Assembly: GCA_030041295.1 (NCBI GenBank)
Contig: JASHOD010000039.1
Coordinates: 62,001 to 126,000, forward strand
Length of the DNA: 64,000 nt
Direction: 5' to 3'
Origin: Nitrososphaerales archaeon
GTDB taxonomy: Archaea; Thermoproteota; Nitrososphaeria; Nitrososphaerales; CADDZS01
Below, piece by piece: positions 23,845-33,490 of the stretch. The notes beneath the pieces are model-generated. The model had not been told where the DNA came from. It worked only from the letters and a program-made list of their open reading frames with translations, and did no database searches. Positions within the stretch are counted from its first letter, which is position 1; every line of letters begins with the position of its first letter. The position numbers and the translations under genes are program-made.

Positions 23845-25110
23845 TTGAAGCCCAGCGAAGATATCGAGTCCAAGAGAAGCAATAATCTGATCTCAAGACC
23901 CTGGATCGTTCTAGCTGCTTCTTTCTTCCTAACTTCAACATTTGGAATCCTATACTCATACAGTGATTTCTTCCTCCCTCTCGGCTCACAGTTTAGCTGG
24001 AGCCACGCCCTAAACTCCACTGTTCCAGCGCTCGCACTTCTCGTATTCAGTTTCGGAGCAATATTCGGAGGGTATTTCGCCGATCACATTGGGTTTAGAA
24101 ACATGTCCTACCTAGGAGCAATACTAGTCGGGCTGGGTACGATGCTCGCGAGTCAGATCAAAGATCTGCTCGAGTTACTTGTATTGTTTGGTCTAGTCAC
24201 TCCTCTCGGTGTTTCCTTTGTAGTCATCGTTGCTACGGCCTCCCCTGTCAGATGGTTTGTAAAAAGACGAGGAATGGCGGTTGGAATCATGGCTGCCGGA
24301 TCCGGGTTTGGAGTTCTTGTAGTTCCGCCTTTGATCGAAGTTTTGATTCAACTTGACGGCTGGCGATCAGGATTCCTCGTACTCGGGGTTGGATTTTTCA
24401 CCCTTCTCTGCGTCGCTTCGATCTTCATGCAGACTCCCGACGATATTCACCTCAAACCCTACGGCTGGACTAAAATGAGCGATGAAGAAAAGTCGCTTCT
24501 CGTCGATTATACGCCGAAACAGGCTCTATCTGGCCGGCCTTTCTGGATGATCTACACTACGTTCTTCCTAGGCTCATTTGGAGCTACAATGTTTTTAGTT
24601 CACGCAGTCCCATTTGCTAGTACTCTTGGAATAAGCCAGCTAAATGCTTCAATCGCACTCGGCGTCTTCGGCGCAGGGTCGCTTTGCTCGAGAGTCGTAA
24701 TTGGGTTAATTGCGGATAAACTGAGCAGAATGACCGGGGTTATCATTTCATTTATAGTCCAAGTTGTCTCCATGGCGGTTCTCCCTCTTTCGAGCTCTAG
24801 TCTTGCATTGCTCTTCTACGCTTGCTCCTTTGGGATAGGTTTCGGATATGGAGGATACCTTTCCGACTTTATCGCATTGACTGGAGACATCTTTGGAGGC
24901 AGATGGATCCAAAGGATATGGGCATTCGATGAGACAAGCTTTGGTATTGCAGGGTTTATTTCGCCTATCCTTGCTGGCGCCTTCTTCGACAAGTTGCACA
25001 GTTACACTTTGATAATTGAAATAGCTACGGTTGCGGCGTTGGCTGGCTTGATTTTGTCTATCATTTTCGCAAGAGACTTGAGGAAGAAAGCTCAAGGAAG
25101 GAAAGATTAG
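23845..25110 (+). CDS. MFS transporter, oxalate/formate-antiporter-like
   Basis: 421 residues, about 12 transmembrane helices. The signature after helix 2 is FGGYFADHIGFRN, and the central loop contains the TPKQALSGRPFWMIYTTFF segment seen in OFA-type monocarboxylate carriers. TTG start with AT-rich upstream DNA. Likely moves a small organic acid, direction unknown. It sits between a TrmB regulator and a UbiX-like gene. Confidence 0.85.
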   Translation: MKPSEDIESKRSNNLISRPWIVLAASFFLTSTFGILYSYSDFFLPLGSQFSWSHALNSTVPALALLVFSFGAIFGGYFADHIGFRNMSYLGAILVGLGTMLASQIKDLLELLVLFGLVTPLGVSFVVIVATASPVRWFVKRRGMAVGIMAAGSGFGVLVVPPLIEVLIQLDGWRSGFLVLGVGFFTLLCVASIFMQTPDDIHLKPYGWTKMSDEEKSLLVDYTPKQALSGRPFWMIYTTFFLGSFGATMFLVHAVPFASTLGISQLNASIALGVFGAGSLCSRVVIGLIADKLSRMTGVIISFIVQVVSMAVLPLSSSSLALLFYACSFGIGFGYGGYLSDFIALTGDIFGGRWIQRIWAFDETSFGIAGFISPILAGAFFDKLHSYTLIIEIATVAALAGLILSIIFARDLRKKAQGRKD

Positions 25111-25144
25111 TTTTATAGTTCGAAAGGTAGGATGCTAATCTAAC

Positions 25145-25774
25145 TTGAGCCCTAATCCAGAACGACAGGCCATGTCAAAATTAACCACTACTCCGCAGCT
25201 CAGACGGTTTGTGATTGGAATGAGCGGAGGAAGCGGAGTAATTTATGGAATACGATTCCTTGAAGTATTGAAAGAGAAAAGGGAGAAGGAAAAAATCGAG
25301 ACTCACCTGATAATAACACCAGCAGCTGGAATCACGATAAAAGCAGAAACTGATTACACCGTGCAAGGGGTAGAAAAACTCGCAACGAAGACATACAGGT
25401 TTGGAGACATCGCCGCCCCAATATCTTCCGGTTCATTTAGATTCGACGCGATGGTTGTCATTCCCTGTAGCATGCACACTCTAGGAGCCATCGCTTCTGG
25501 AATCGCAGATAATCTGCTGGTTAGGGCTGCGGAGGTGACGCTAAAAGAAAAGCGCCAACTGATACTAGTCCCCCGCGAAACTCCGCTCACTCTGATTCAC
25601 ATCCAAAACATGGAGAGGGTTGCTCTCGCAGGAGCGGTTGTGGTTCCTGCGATGCCCGCATTCTATCCAAGGCCGGAAACTGTAGAGGAGATTGTAGATC
25701 ATCTCGTTGGAAAGGTGCTCGATCTCCTTGGCATAGAAAATGATCTTTTCAGGCGATGGCAAGGAATGACTTAG
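25145..25774 (+). CDS. ubiX: UbiX/Pad-type flavin prenyltransferase
   Basis: 209 residues. FVIGMSGGSGVIYGIRFLEVL is the FMN-binding start, CSMHTLGAIASGIADNLL and VPRETPLTLIHIQNM are core UbiX motifs. The enzyme makes prenylated FMN from FMN and dimethylallyl phosphate for a UbiD-type decarboxylase; no ubiD is in the window. TTTTATAG at 25111 fits a leaderless TTG at 25145, though the ATG at 25172 is also possible. Confidence 0.9.
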   Translation: MSPNPERQAMSKLTTTPQLRRFVIGMSGGSGVIYGIRFLEVLKEKREKEKIETHLIITPAAGITIKAETDYTVQGVEKLATKTYRFGDIAAPISSGSFRFDAMVVIPCSMHTLGAIASGIADNLLVRAAEVTLKEKRQLILVPRETPLTLIHIQNMERVALAGAVVVPAMPAFYPRPETVEEIVDHLVGKVLDLLGIENDLFRRWQGMT

Positions 25775-25817
25775 CTCTTTCATTCGAATATACAGAAGGG
25801 AAGGCTTTCTTCACAGT

Positions 25818-26444
25818 TTGACTTGGACTTGGATGCTATCGATAATGGATAATCGACGAAAGAACATGTACTCTAAGGATCTCCCCACTTTTCGTTCGCT
25901 CCTTTCCCCGAAGAAAGAGGACAAGATACTGGACGTAGGAGCAGGACTGGGGACGATGGCCAATAGTCTGACAGAATCCTCGGACGAAGTCTTCGCGCTA
26001 GAGCCAAATGAAGATAGACTAAACTACATGAAGAAGAAATACCCTTCGGTCAAGTCCTTTTCGGCAACTGCGGCCCAGATTCCCTTTCCAACTAGCTACT
26101 TCGACAAGCTGTACGCTATTGCCGCCTTCCATCATTTTCCAGATCAAGGCGATGCGCTAGAAGAGTTTCGCCGTGTCACAAAAAAAGGTGGGCTTGTACT
26201 TCTCCAAGAATTAGACCCATCGGAAGAAGGAAGAGTCCTGAATATCTTTGAAACAAAAATACTTCGACACAAAGATGTTGTTTTCCTTAGACCGGATCAA
26301 TTACGAAGTCTGGTTGTCGAGCACGGCTTTGTCGCACTCGACGAGAGAAAGGCAAATCGCGGTTATTTTGTTCTCGCTAGAAACGAAAAGGTCAGCGACT
26401 CCGATGAAGGATGGCTCGATTTTTCTTCCGCGAAATCTTCTTGA
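25818..26444 (+). CDS. Class I SAM-dependent methyltransferase
   Basis: 208 residues. Motif I ILDVGAGLGTMA (about 40-51), motif II acidic ALEPNEDRL, post-motif FDKLYAIAAFHHFPD and GGLVLLQELDP are as in UbiE/MenG-like methyltransferases. Substrate not evident; a quinone or small-molecule acceptor is possible given the UbiX neighbour (inference). Confidence 0.8.
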   Translation: MTWTWMLSIMDNRRKNMYSKDLPTFRSLLSPKKEDKILDVGAGLGTMANSLTESSDEVFALEPNEDRLNYMKKKYPSVKSFSATAAQIPFPTSYFDKLYAIAAFHHFPDQGDALEEFRRVTKKGGLVLLQELDPSEEGRVLNIFETKILRHKDVVFLRPDQLRSLVVEHGFVALDERKANRGYFVLARNEKVSDSDEGWLDFSSAKSS

Positions 26445-26497
26445 ATAACGAGAAATGAGCTAGCGAAAATTAAAATCGATGAATCAAGCAAAAATTC

Positions 26498-28267
26498 TCA
26501 CCAGATTGTAGTTCCGTCATTCGGACTCGAACCAGAATAGTAAAATTCAACCGTGTAATTTCCAAGATAGTTGAAGCCTAATCCCGAGTAGGTTTCACCC
26601 CAAGTGTACCTGGATTTCCAGAATGCTTTTTGGCCGTTTATGAAACTCGCATGCTGGAGACAAGTCCAGGACCCATTTTCAATTAGCATCGGACATCGAA
26701 AAGTAATTTCCCAAGAGTTGCTCTCGATTTCATGCCCGCTCGAAATTCCAAACTGATAGAAAAGAACGTCGCCACAACATATTCCTGCATCGAAATAGTG
26801 ATTGTCGATCGTTGGCGGAGTAAAAGAATTGTACATGATCCACGGTGTGACGGTTCCATTCGAAGAGTAATGAACTCGATAGTACCACCCAACAAGCGTC
26901 GGGCTGGTCCAGTTCATCTGCAGATCGACCCAGTTCGAGAGAGTGCCTTTTGGAAGAATCAACCCTCCAAAGTGCAAAAGCTGCTGCCAGCTGAAACCTC
27001 CACACGCTGTGACGTCATCGCAGGCCCACCAACTCCGTGCCAGCAGGGTCTCAGTTCCATTTGGAAAAAGTACTGCGTCCGCCCGATAAGCTAAATCCAG
27101 CCCGTCCTTGCAACAATTCGGAGATTGATCTCCAAAACCTGCCGCAAGAAAGTTCGAGGAGTAATTTGAGATAGAGCTGTTCCCAAAGTTGACACTTACT
27201 CCAACTCCTGTTGGTCGATATTGAGGTGTAGCAAGGTACCCTCCGCTGTAGACAAAACTTGTGCCGATTTCAAGAGGAGAGAAAGATGCGTTTGCTACAT
27301 TTGGTCCCATTGAATTCACAACAGATACCTGAGTTGTAACTAAGAAAAAAGATACAATGACAAGAATGATCGTTACGGTGATTGTCAGCGTGATTGTTGC
27401 GCTGCGATATTTGTTATACCTGCCAATCGATCTCCTTTGTGATGATGACGCAATCAATCTCCCCACGAAGACGCCGATCAGAGAAAATGCGACGGAAGCG
27501 GCAACAAGTGATCCGATTGAAACAGCATATCCACTGCAAGCTTCGCAGGGAAGCGAGAAATCAATGACGATTCCGAGCAGTACACCTGAGATGCCGGTTA
27601 GAAATAACCACACAGTTCTTGTGCTCAAGTCTGCGCTTTGTGATCTCTCATTAATGACGAGCGCCGCGGCAAAACTAGGGGCAGCTGATGCAAGAAACCA
27701 CTGAATGTAATTTCCAGGATAGGGGACGGTTACCTCAGCGAAAATGTGTACTAATGGTAAGAAGCTTAAAGCGTATCCAATTAGGATTGAAATCGCAAAG
27801 AGATAGATCATCTGGAGCCGCCTTTCTCGGCTTTTGCTTGCAAAATATACTTGGTCTGAAATGACAGCTCCTGAGGCTAGCATCCCAAGCGAAGCAAACA
27901 AGAGAAAATCTCGCAAGGCTCCCAAGCCATCTGTTGAACTGATGTAACACTCCTGTTGCGCGCAAAAAGGGACGAAATACACTGAAATTGTGAATGCGGC
28001 TGCCCCGATAGCGCCTGGGAGTAGGGAGAACAACCATTTCTTTCTTCCCACAATTAGAGCAGAGAGAGCTCCTGAGCCTATGAACCAACCAATGTCAAAA
28101 TCCAAGCGCTTTCCAGAGTAGTAAAAGAAGGCAGAACTATCGCCGGTGGTCGAGAAAAGGAAATACGTGTACTTTTCAAACACAAGCGGAGGTATGAAAA
28201 TAAGTAAAATGGTCGCTATGACCTTGATCAGCAGTCCAAGATTTGAAGAATTCGAACCTTTTAACAA
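26498..28267 (-). CDS. Multi-pass membrane protein with large extracellular domain
   Basis: 589 residues. About eight to nine transmembrane helices occupy residues 10-310, then a roughly 280-residue Trp-, Ser- and Gly-rich beta-type region faces outward, with Cys pairs (CCKDG, CDDVTACGG, ICCGD) and N-glycosylation sequons. No enzyme motif is recognised. Likely a cell-surface protein of unknown role. Confidence 0.65.
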   Translation of the reverse strand: MLKGSNSSNLGLLIKVIATILLIFIPPLVFEKYTYFLFSTTGDSSAFFYYSGKRLDFDIGWFIGSGALSALIVGRKKWLFSLLPGAIGAAAFTISVYFVPFCAQQECYISSTDGLGALRDFLLFASLGMLASGAVISDQVYFASKSRERRLQMIYLFAISILIGYALSFLPLVHIFAEVTVPYPGNYIQWFLASAAPSFAAALVINERSQSADLSTRTVWLFLTGISGVLLGIVIDFSLPCEACSGYAVSIGSLVAASVAFSLIGVFVGRLIASSSQRRSIGRYNKYRSATITLTITVTIILVIVSFFLVTTQVSVVNSMGPNVANASFSPLEIGTSFVYSGGYLATPQYRPTGVGVSVNFGNSSISNYSSNFLAAGFGDQSPNCCKDGLDLAYRADAVLFPNGTETLLARSWWACDDVTACGGFSWQQLLHFGGLILPKGTLSNWVDLQMNWTSPTLVGWYYRVHYSSNGTVTPWIMYNSFTPPTIDNHYFDAGICCGDVLFYQFGISSGHEIESNSWEITFRCPMLIENGSWTCLQHASFINGQKAFWKSRYTWGETYSGLGFNYLGNYTVEFYYSGSSPNDGTTIW

Positions 28268-28398
28268 TCAATTCCTAGGCAAAGCGTACGATTCAGTTAT
28301 TGATTGTTACCAAGGCTATCGCTCTGTTCGATAAGGCTATTCTTTGCCCATCTTAACTAATTTAGCTTTGAGAATGCAGTACAGCTATGTTTAGAGAG

Positions 28399-29148
28399 CT
28401 AATTATTTTGCAACTGCGACGCTTCCTCTCGGTGATTTCCAAAAAATTCGGAGTGGACTTTTCGATTTAGGTCAATAAGCGATCTCTTTCTTCCTTTAGG
28501 CTTCTTAACGGGATAACCTATTCTAAGAATAAGAGCAAGTTCATAGCCTGCTGGTAATCTCAGAATTTCCTTTGCTTCATCATAAATGTCATATGGATAG
28601 ACCGTTGGACTCAGTCCAATTCCTTCCGCAGTTGCCGCGAGCCATATGTAGTTGATACAACCGTAAACATAAGCTAGCGAAAGAGAGATGCGCATGTTCC
28701 CAATCTCAGCAAAAGTATCTAGATTTTTGTAGCATACAGCAACAAACCAAGATGCGGTTTTCATAGCCACATCCTGTGGTTCTACACGTGCCCATATTTC
28801 TTCGTCAGAAAGATCTGGATACCACTCTCTGAGCACTCGTTTCCTCGATTCAAGCTTTATCTTTGCAAGTGTTTTCATTGTATTCTTGTCTTTGATTAGT
28901 ATGAACTCCCAAGGTTGATAGTTTTCACCAGAAGGGGCTGTTGCACCAGCAGAAAGAATCTTTAGAACGGTTTCTTCAGGGATTTGCTTAGAAGGATCGA
29001 AGCTTCGCGACGCGACCCTTTTGTTGAGTGCTTCATACAATTCCATGATTTCTACCTTCACTTTTTGTTTTGGAAACTTTGCCCTTATTTGATTGCCGTT
29101 ACGAACAAATTTTTCAAAATCATGATCGTCCACATCCTTTATCTTCAT
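28399..29148 (-). CDS. Nitroreductase-family FMN oxidoreductase
   Basis: 249 residues from the ATG at 29148; a longer frame would run into the divergent gene at 29263 and is rejected. Signature RVASRSFDPSKQIPEE, GATAPSGENYQPWEFI (FMN and substrate side), and GLSPTVYPYD near the C-terminus. These enzymes reduce nitro groups, quinones or related acceptors with NAD(P)H, but some are dehydrogenases, so the substrate stays open. A shared divergent promoter region links it with the MBL gene. Confidence 0.85.
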   Translation of the reverse strand: MKIKDVDDHDFEKFVRNGNQIRAKFPKQKVKVEIMELYEALNKRVASRSFDPSKQIPEETVLKILSAGATAPSGENYQPWEFILIKDKNTMKTLAKIKLESRKRVLREWYPDLSDEEIWARVEPQDVAMKTASWFVAVCYKNLDTFAEIGNMRISLSLAYVYGCINYIWLAATAEGIGLSPTVYPYDIYDEAKEILRLPAGYELALILRIGYPVKKPKGRKRSLIDLNRKVHSEFFGNHREEASQLQNN

Positions 29149-29209
29149 GATCAAACAAGTACTGGATTTTTCTCGGAGCCTTCTAACTTTCGGAACAAAG
29201 TTGTACGCC

Positions 29210-29227
29210 CTTGATATACTTTTATAG
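29210..29227. promoter_or_regulatory. Divergent promoter, nitroreductase / MBL hydrolase
   Basis: CTTTTATAG reads as a TATA-like box for the MBL gene (about 40 bp before its TTG), and its complement CTATAAAAG reads as one for the nitroreductase. Confidence 0.4.
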
Positions 29228-29262
29228 AGTAACCTTGATGTCGAGAAGATGGTTTCAGGAAA

Positions 29263-30147
29263 TTGACGAAACCTAGATTTTACATTTTGACATGGGGCCC
29301 AGTGAAAGTATTCAAGTCGCAATCAGACATTGACGAAGGTCTCGATTCAATTTCAGAAGTAGTCAAAAAGTTCCCACAGCTTAGGAAAGCAAAACAAAAC
29401 TCCTACAGCGCAGGTTCAACCGTGGGGTTGGTCGAATACGACACTCCGAGAGGGGCACGATACATGATGGTTGACCTAGGCTTATCTGCAGACTGGCCGA
29501 AGATGACAGAAAATATGAACAGGATTGGGTGCAAAGTCGAGCACATTACTCATATTCTCCAATCCCACTGGGATGAAGACCATTTCGAGAATATTACTCG
29601 TTTTCCTAACGTGCTCTGCATATTCGGCGGGAACGGACCACACTATCATCCTGTCCCTGGGCATATACTCGTGACGGGGACTCATATCTACGTTCAAATG
29701 CAGGACATTTATCCCGATGGATATATTGAAGACCCAAACATCCGCTATTACTACGCGTACCGAGCTCATTCAAGAGATGAGATGTATTTCATAATTGACA
29801 GCGAAAACGAGGGCAAGATAGCCTTCCTTGGAGACCTGGCTCACTTTCCACTATTCGAGCATCCAAACGTGAGTGATCATTTGTATCTCGATCGCACTTA
29901 CACGCTTAACATTTTCAGAAAGTACAGCAATCTCAAGGACATCCACAAAAATCATCCTGACCTTAAGAAGCTCTATGCTGGTCACGCGGCTGCTCCAATG
30001 ACCTACAAGGATCTAGAGGACTACATTGCCATGCTCGAAAGCGAAGAGTACCTTGATTACCAAAGAGAATACTTGAACGAGTGGAAGAAATCGCTCTCGG
30101 AGTACGAGAAAGTACTCGACGCAAATTATACGAAGCTAAAGAAGTGA
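29263..30147 (+). CDS. Metallo-beta-lactamase-fold hydrolase
   Basis: 294 residues. Metal motif SHWDEDHFENI (H-x-D-x-D-H, a variant of H-x-H-x-D-H), later GDLAHFP and AGHAA supplying further ligands. TTG start. Followed 8 bp later by a Rid-family gene, so probably the same transcript. Could hydrolyse a lactone, thioester or ester in the catabolic cluster (inference). Confidence 0.8.
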   Translation: MTKPRFYILTWGPVKVFKSQSDIDEGLDSISEVVKKFPQLRKAKQNSYSAGSTVGLVEYDTPRGARYMMVDLGLSADWPKMTENMNRIGCKVEHITHILQSHWDEDHFENITRFPNVLCIFGGNGPHYHPVPGHILVTGTHIYVQMQDIYPDGYIEDPNIRYYYAYRAHSRDEMYFIIDSENEGKIAFLGDLAHFPLFEHPNVSDHLYLDRTYTLNIFRKYSNLKDIHKNHPDLKKLYAGHAAAPMTYKDLEDYIAMLESEEYLDYQREYLNEWKKSLSEYEKVLDANYTKLKK

Positions 30148-30154
30148 GTTTTTT

Positions 30155-30568
30155 TTGGCAAAAGATGCATCTTTTTCGTTCAAGAAAGAACTTGTGAACG
30201 TCAATATTCCAGACAGAGTCAGTAGGATCGGCCCTTTTTCTCAAGTGATTAGAGCAGGTCCATTTGTGTTCCTTGCGGGTCAGGCTCCATTAGATCAGAA
30301 AACGGGAGAGGTTGTGCACGGGACAATTCAGGAAGAAACCAGAGTTACTTTCGAAAACATCAAGAGGAATCTGGAGGCTGCAGGGACCACTCTCGACAAT
30401 CTCGTACGGCTAACAATCTTTCTCGCTGATTTCAAAGATTATGGAGGAATGAACGAAGTAAGAAAGGAGTACGTAGGCAAGGTTCCCCCGGTGAGCTCGG
30501 CGATTCAAGTCGCCTACATGTATCAGGGGATAAAAGTAGAGATAGAAGCGACGGCGGTCATTCCTTAG
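30155..30568 (+). CDS. RidA/YjgF-family protein lacking the catalytic Arg
   Basis: 137 residues, TTG start. Typical core GPFSQVIRAGPFVFLAGQAP and VKVEIEATAVIP-like ending (KVEIEATAVIP). RidA enzymes clear reactive enamine/imine products of PLP enzymes using an Arg in PARSxxxV; here the aligned segment is PPVSSAIQVAY, so that Arg is replaced by Ser. It therefore probably belongs to another Rid subfamily with a different or no deaminase activity. Confidence 0.85.
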   Translation: MAKDASFSFKKELVNVNIPDRVSRIGPFSQVIRAGPFVFLAGQAPLDQKTGEVVHGTIQEETRVTFENIKRNLEAAGTTLDNLVRLTIFLADFKDYGGMNEVRKEYVGKVPPVSSAIQVAYMYQGIKVEIEATAVIP

Positions 30569-30581
30569 CTTGACTCAAGCT
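30567..30581. terminator. Short palindrome after Rid gene
   Basis: AGCTTGA-C-TCAAGCT overlaps the Rid stop codon, between two convergent genes. A hairpin would have too small a loop, so a full-palindrome site is as likely. Confidence 0.25.
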
Positions 30582-30631
30582 CACTGGGATTCATTTTGCA
30601 AAAGGGCGTAGATTATTTTCGGTGTAGTTTT

Positions 30632-33040
30632 CTAGAATCCATTAATCTTTTTGATATTATAGGAGTTCACAATTTTCCAGATCTTTTCTGGCCTCATAGG
30701 CATTTCGAGAATTCGCGCATCGAAGTTTCTTAGCGCGTCCTCGACAGCGTTGGCAATTGCTGGAGGCGCAGCTATCGCGCCGCACTCACCCATCCCTTTT
30801 ACTCCCAATTGATTTGCCTCGGTCCGAGTAAAATAGTAAGAGAGCTCGAAATCGCTGAACCTGTCATCGAGAGGATCTAGCGATGTAGGTATAAGATAGT
30901 CTAGAAAGTTCGAAGAAAGCTGCTGTCCATCTCTACCAAACGATACTTCTTCCAAAAGTGCTTGCCCAAGCCCCTGCAAAATTCCGCCGTGTAGCTGACC
31001 TTCGACGATCATCGGGTTTATGATATTTCCAAAGTCATTGATAGCGACGTAACGAAGAACCCTCACCTTGCCCGTTTGGATGTCAACTTCTACTATTGCC
31101 GCATGCGTGCCCGATGCGTAGGTCGGCCTCGGAGGGTTGAAGTAGTAAGTCGCTTCAAGTCCTGGCTCTATGCTCGGAGGGAGGTGCGTACCTAAGTATG
31201 CTTCCCTTGCTACTTCGATTAGGGCTACTGATTTGGTTCCGGCAAAAAACCTTCCTTCCCTCAACTCGATTTCTGCCGGTCTGACTCCCAAAAGTGACGC
31301 TGCAATTAGAACGGATTTTTGTTTCACGCGCTCGCAAGCGATTGATATCGCTCCACCGCCGACAGCTGCACTCCGGCTCCCAAATGTCCCTATTCCATAT
31401 CCAATAGCCGAAGTATCTCCGTGTTCAATGTTTACATTTTCAACAGGCACTTGAAGAAGATCCGATACGATTTGAGCAAACGTAGTTTCATGCCCCTGTC
31501 CATGACACGAAGTTCCTGTTACAACTGATACCAAGCCCGATGGGAGAATCCTGACTGATGCACTCTCAAAGAAGCCATGCTCGACTCCGATTTCTCTAGT
31601 CATGTCAGCTGGATAAACTCCCCCTAATTCCCAATAAGAAGAAAAACCTACGCCGAGATACCTTCCGCGTGTTTGGAGCTCTTTCTGTTCGCGACGGAAA
31701 CTGGGATAGTCAATCCTATCAAGAGCCAATTTCAGGCTGCGAGGAAGATCCGCCATGTCATTGATCGTGCCGGTCACGGTTACGTAGGGAGAGTCGTCAG
31801 GCTGTACAAAATTTTTCAGCCTCACGTCCGCTGGGTCGAGATTCGCTTTGGAGGCGATAAGATCCATTATTCTTTCAATGAAAAAGCAAGCTTCGGCGTT
31901 GACGACGCCTCTATAAGATTCTGTGCTCATCTTGTTCGTGTAAACACAGGCGAGTTCAACACCGTAAGCTGGAATCTTGTAGTTGCAGGGGATAGAAAGA
32001 GCGATTGATGGAGCAAATTGTGGTGTATAAAGATGGAGAAAGGCCCCTAGATCAGCGATGACTCGCGTCTTCATGGCGAGAATTCGGCCTTCCGGATCTA
32101 TCCCCACTCTCACATACAAAATTACGTCTCTGCCGTGGGAAGTTGCAACGAAACTTTCCGACCTGGTCTCAATCCAGCGTACGGGTCGCTTCATGAGCTT
32201 GGCAAGGAAGGGAATCAGAATTTCTTCAGAATACACACAGGCCTTGCTTCCAAACGCCCCGCCCAAGTCTGGTGCGATCACCCGAATTTTGTTCTCTGGA
32301 TGATTTATGGCTCGGCTGACGAAAGTGCGGAGAATATGAGGAATTTGAGTTGCGCTCCAGACTGTAAGCTGGTCAGAAGAAATGTCGTAAAATGAAATTA
32401 CTGCCCTGGGTTCCATCGACGCGGAAAAAACACGCTGGTCGTACAGTCTGAAATCAAATACATGAGATGACTTTGCCAATCCACCTTCCATGTCACCGAA
32501 CTCTCTTTTGAATTCGTAAGCTATGTTTGTGCCTATACTTTCGTGGACGAGATCAGCAGACGTGATGGCTTGCTCGGGATCGATAACTGTTGGAAGAGGT
32601 TCATATTCAATTTCTACGAGCTCTGCGCCATCCTCCGCTTCACGTTCGCTTTCGGCTAATATTATTACAACGGGTTCACCGTAATAATTCACTTCATCAT
32701 CGGCCAGAGGATAATGGGCTACGTGTCGGAGATGTGGAAGATGAACTGCGCACGGAACTTCTCCAACCAGTCCCACAAGGTCGGATAAAGTATAGATGGC
32801 GACAACTCCGTGAGAAGCTCGCGCATTTTCAATTCGTATTTGCTTGACTTTTGCATGAGAAGAGGTGCTTCTAACGAATGCGGCGTACAAGCAGTTCTGC
32901 GGCTTGATGTCCGTAACAAAATTTGCTTGCCCGATGAGAAAACGAATGTCCTCTTTTCTTTTGAAAGAGCTGCCGATCAGTTTATTTTGAACTTTAGATG
33001 AAATCAGAGATTGCTGTTGCTGCAATGATATCGCATTCAC
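30632..33040 (-). CDS. Molybdenum hydroxylase large subunit (xanthine/aldehyde oxidase family)
   Basis: 802 residues, the catalytic subunit of a molybdopterin-cytosine-dinucleotide-type hydroxylase. GSSFKRKEDIRFLIGQANF is the usual N-terminus; TESYRGVVNAEACFFIE is the active-site loop (not the AYxCSFR of aerobic CO dehydrogenase, so it is not a classical CoxL); VKGMGECGAIAAPPAI holds the catalytic Glu. No FAD (medium) or 2Fe-2S (small) subunit gene lies nearby, an unusual arrangement. Preceded by a 27-bp gap from the ABM gene, probably one transcript. Substrate likely an aldehyde or N-heterocycle. Confidence 0.9.
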   Translation of the reverse strand: MNAISLQQQQSLISSKVQNKLIGSSFKRKEDIRFLIGQANFVTDIKPQNCLYAAFVRSTSSHAKVKQIRIENARASHGVVAIYTLSDLVGLVGEVPCAVHLPHLRHVAHYPLADDEVNYYGEPVVIILAESEREAEDGAELVEIEYEPLPTVIDPEQAITSADLVHESIGTNIAYEFKREFGDMEGGLAKSSHVFDFRLYDQRVFSASMEPRAVISFYDISSDQLTVWSATQIPHILRTFVSRAINHPENKIRVIAPDLGGAFGSKACVYSEEILIPFLAKLMKRPVRWIETRSESFVATSHGRDVILYVRVGIDPEGRILAMKTRVIADLGAFLHLYTPQFAPSIALSIPCNYKIPAYGVELACVYTNKMSTESYRGVVNAEACFFIERIMDLIASKANLDPADVRLKNFVQPDDSPYVTVTGTINDMADLPRSLKLALDRIDYPSFRREQKELQTRGRYLGVGFSSYWELGGVYPADMTREIGVEHGFFESASVRILPSGLVSVVTGTSCHGQGHETTFAQIVSDLLQVPVENVNIEHGDTSAIGYGIGTFGSRSAAVGGGAISIACERVKQKSVLIAASLLGVRPAEIELREGRFFAGTKSVALIEVAREAYLGTHLPPSIEPGLEATYYFNPPRPTYASGTHAAIVEVDIQTGKVRVLRYVAINDFGNIINPMIVEGQLHGGILQGLGQALLEEVSFGRDGQQLSSNFLDYLIPTSLDPLDDRFSDFELSYYFTRTEANQLGVKGMGECGAIAAPPAIANAVEDALRNFDARILEMPMRPEKIWKIVNSYNIKKINGF

Positions 33041-33067
33041 GCAAGAGTCGTTATTTGTTTTGAAACT

Positions 33068-33388
33068 TCACGCGCCTTTTCTCCATTCATTAGGCGTAGG
33101 AAACTCTATTGTTCCCCGATTAATTTCTGGTGGAGAAGTGTAGAAATCCTTGACCGCGTCTCTCCACTTTATGTAATGTGGCATAGTTCGGTGGTTCTCA
33201 TAGTCTGCCTTGCTCTTGTATATTTCGTACAGCATTACAGAAGTAGGCTCGCTTTCGTGTTTGATCACATTGAACTGTAGGCAACCGGGCTCTTTCTGCG
33301 TCGCGCCTCGGGCGTCCGCCAATACCTCCCTCATAAAATCATCCACATTTTCAGGCTTTATGCGAAGTTTCACAAGAACTGCGTACAT
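33068..33388 (-). CDS. Antibiotic-biosynthesis-monooxygenase (ABM) domain protein
   Basis: 106 residues, single dimeric alpha/beta-barrel domain: YAVLVKLRIKPENVDDFM, then EPGCLQFNVIKH and VMLYEIYKSKADYENHR. Such proteins oxidise quinol-type substrates or act as heme-degrading or small-molecule-binding units. ATG start. First gene of a likely two-gene unit with the molybdenum hydroxylase. Confidence 0.85.
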   Translation of the reverse strand: MYAVLVKLRIKPENVDDFMREVLADARGATQKEPGCLQFNVIKHESEPTSVMLYEIYKSKADYENHRTMPHYIKWRDAVKDFYTSPPEINRGTIEFPTPNEWRKGA

Positions 33389-33490
33389 GATTCATACATC
33401 GTGTAATGGAAGTCAGCGAGCGCTTTTTAATTTTTGCAGATTTGAGAGTAAACTCCCGATTACCTTAACAACAAAGCAAACGACAAGTGA

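Noticed and set aside
29149-29322. Longer N-terminus of the nitroreductase
   Set aside because: It would overlap the divergent MBL gene and lacks conserved residues; ATG 29148 fits the fold.
30632-33040. Aerobic CO dehydrogenase (CoxL)
   Set aside because: Active-site loop is ESYRGVVNAEA, lacking the AYxCSFR signature, and no coxM/coxS neighbours.
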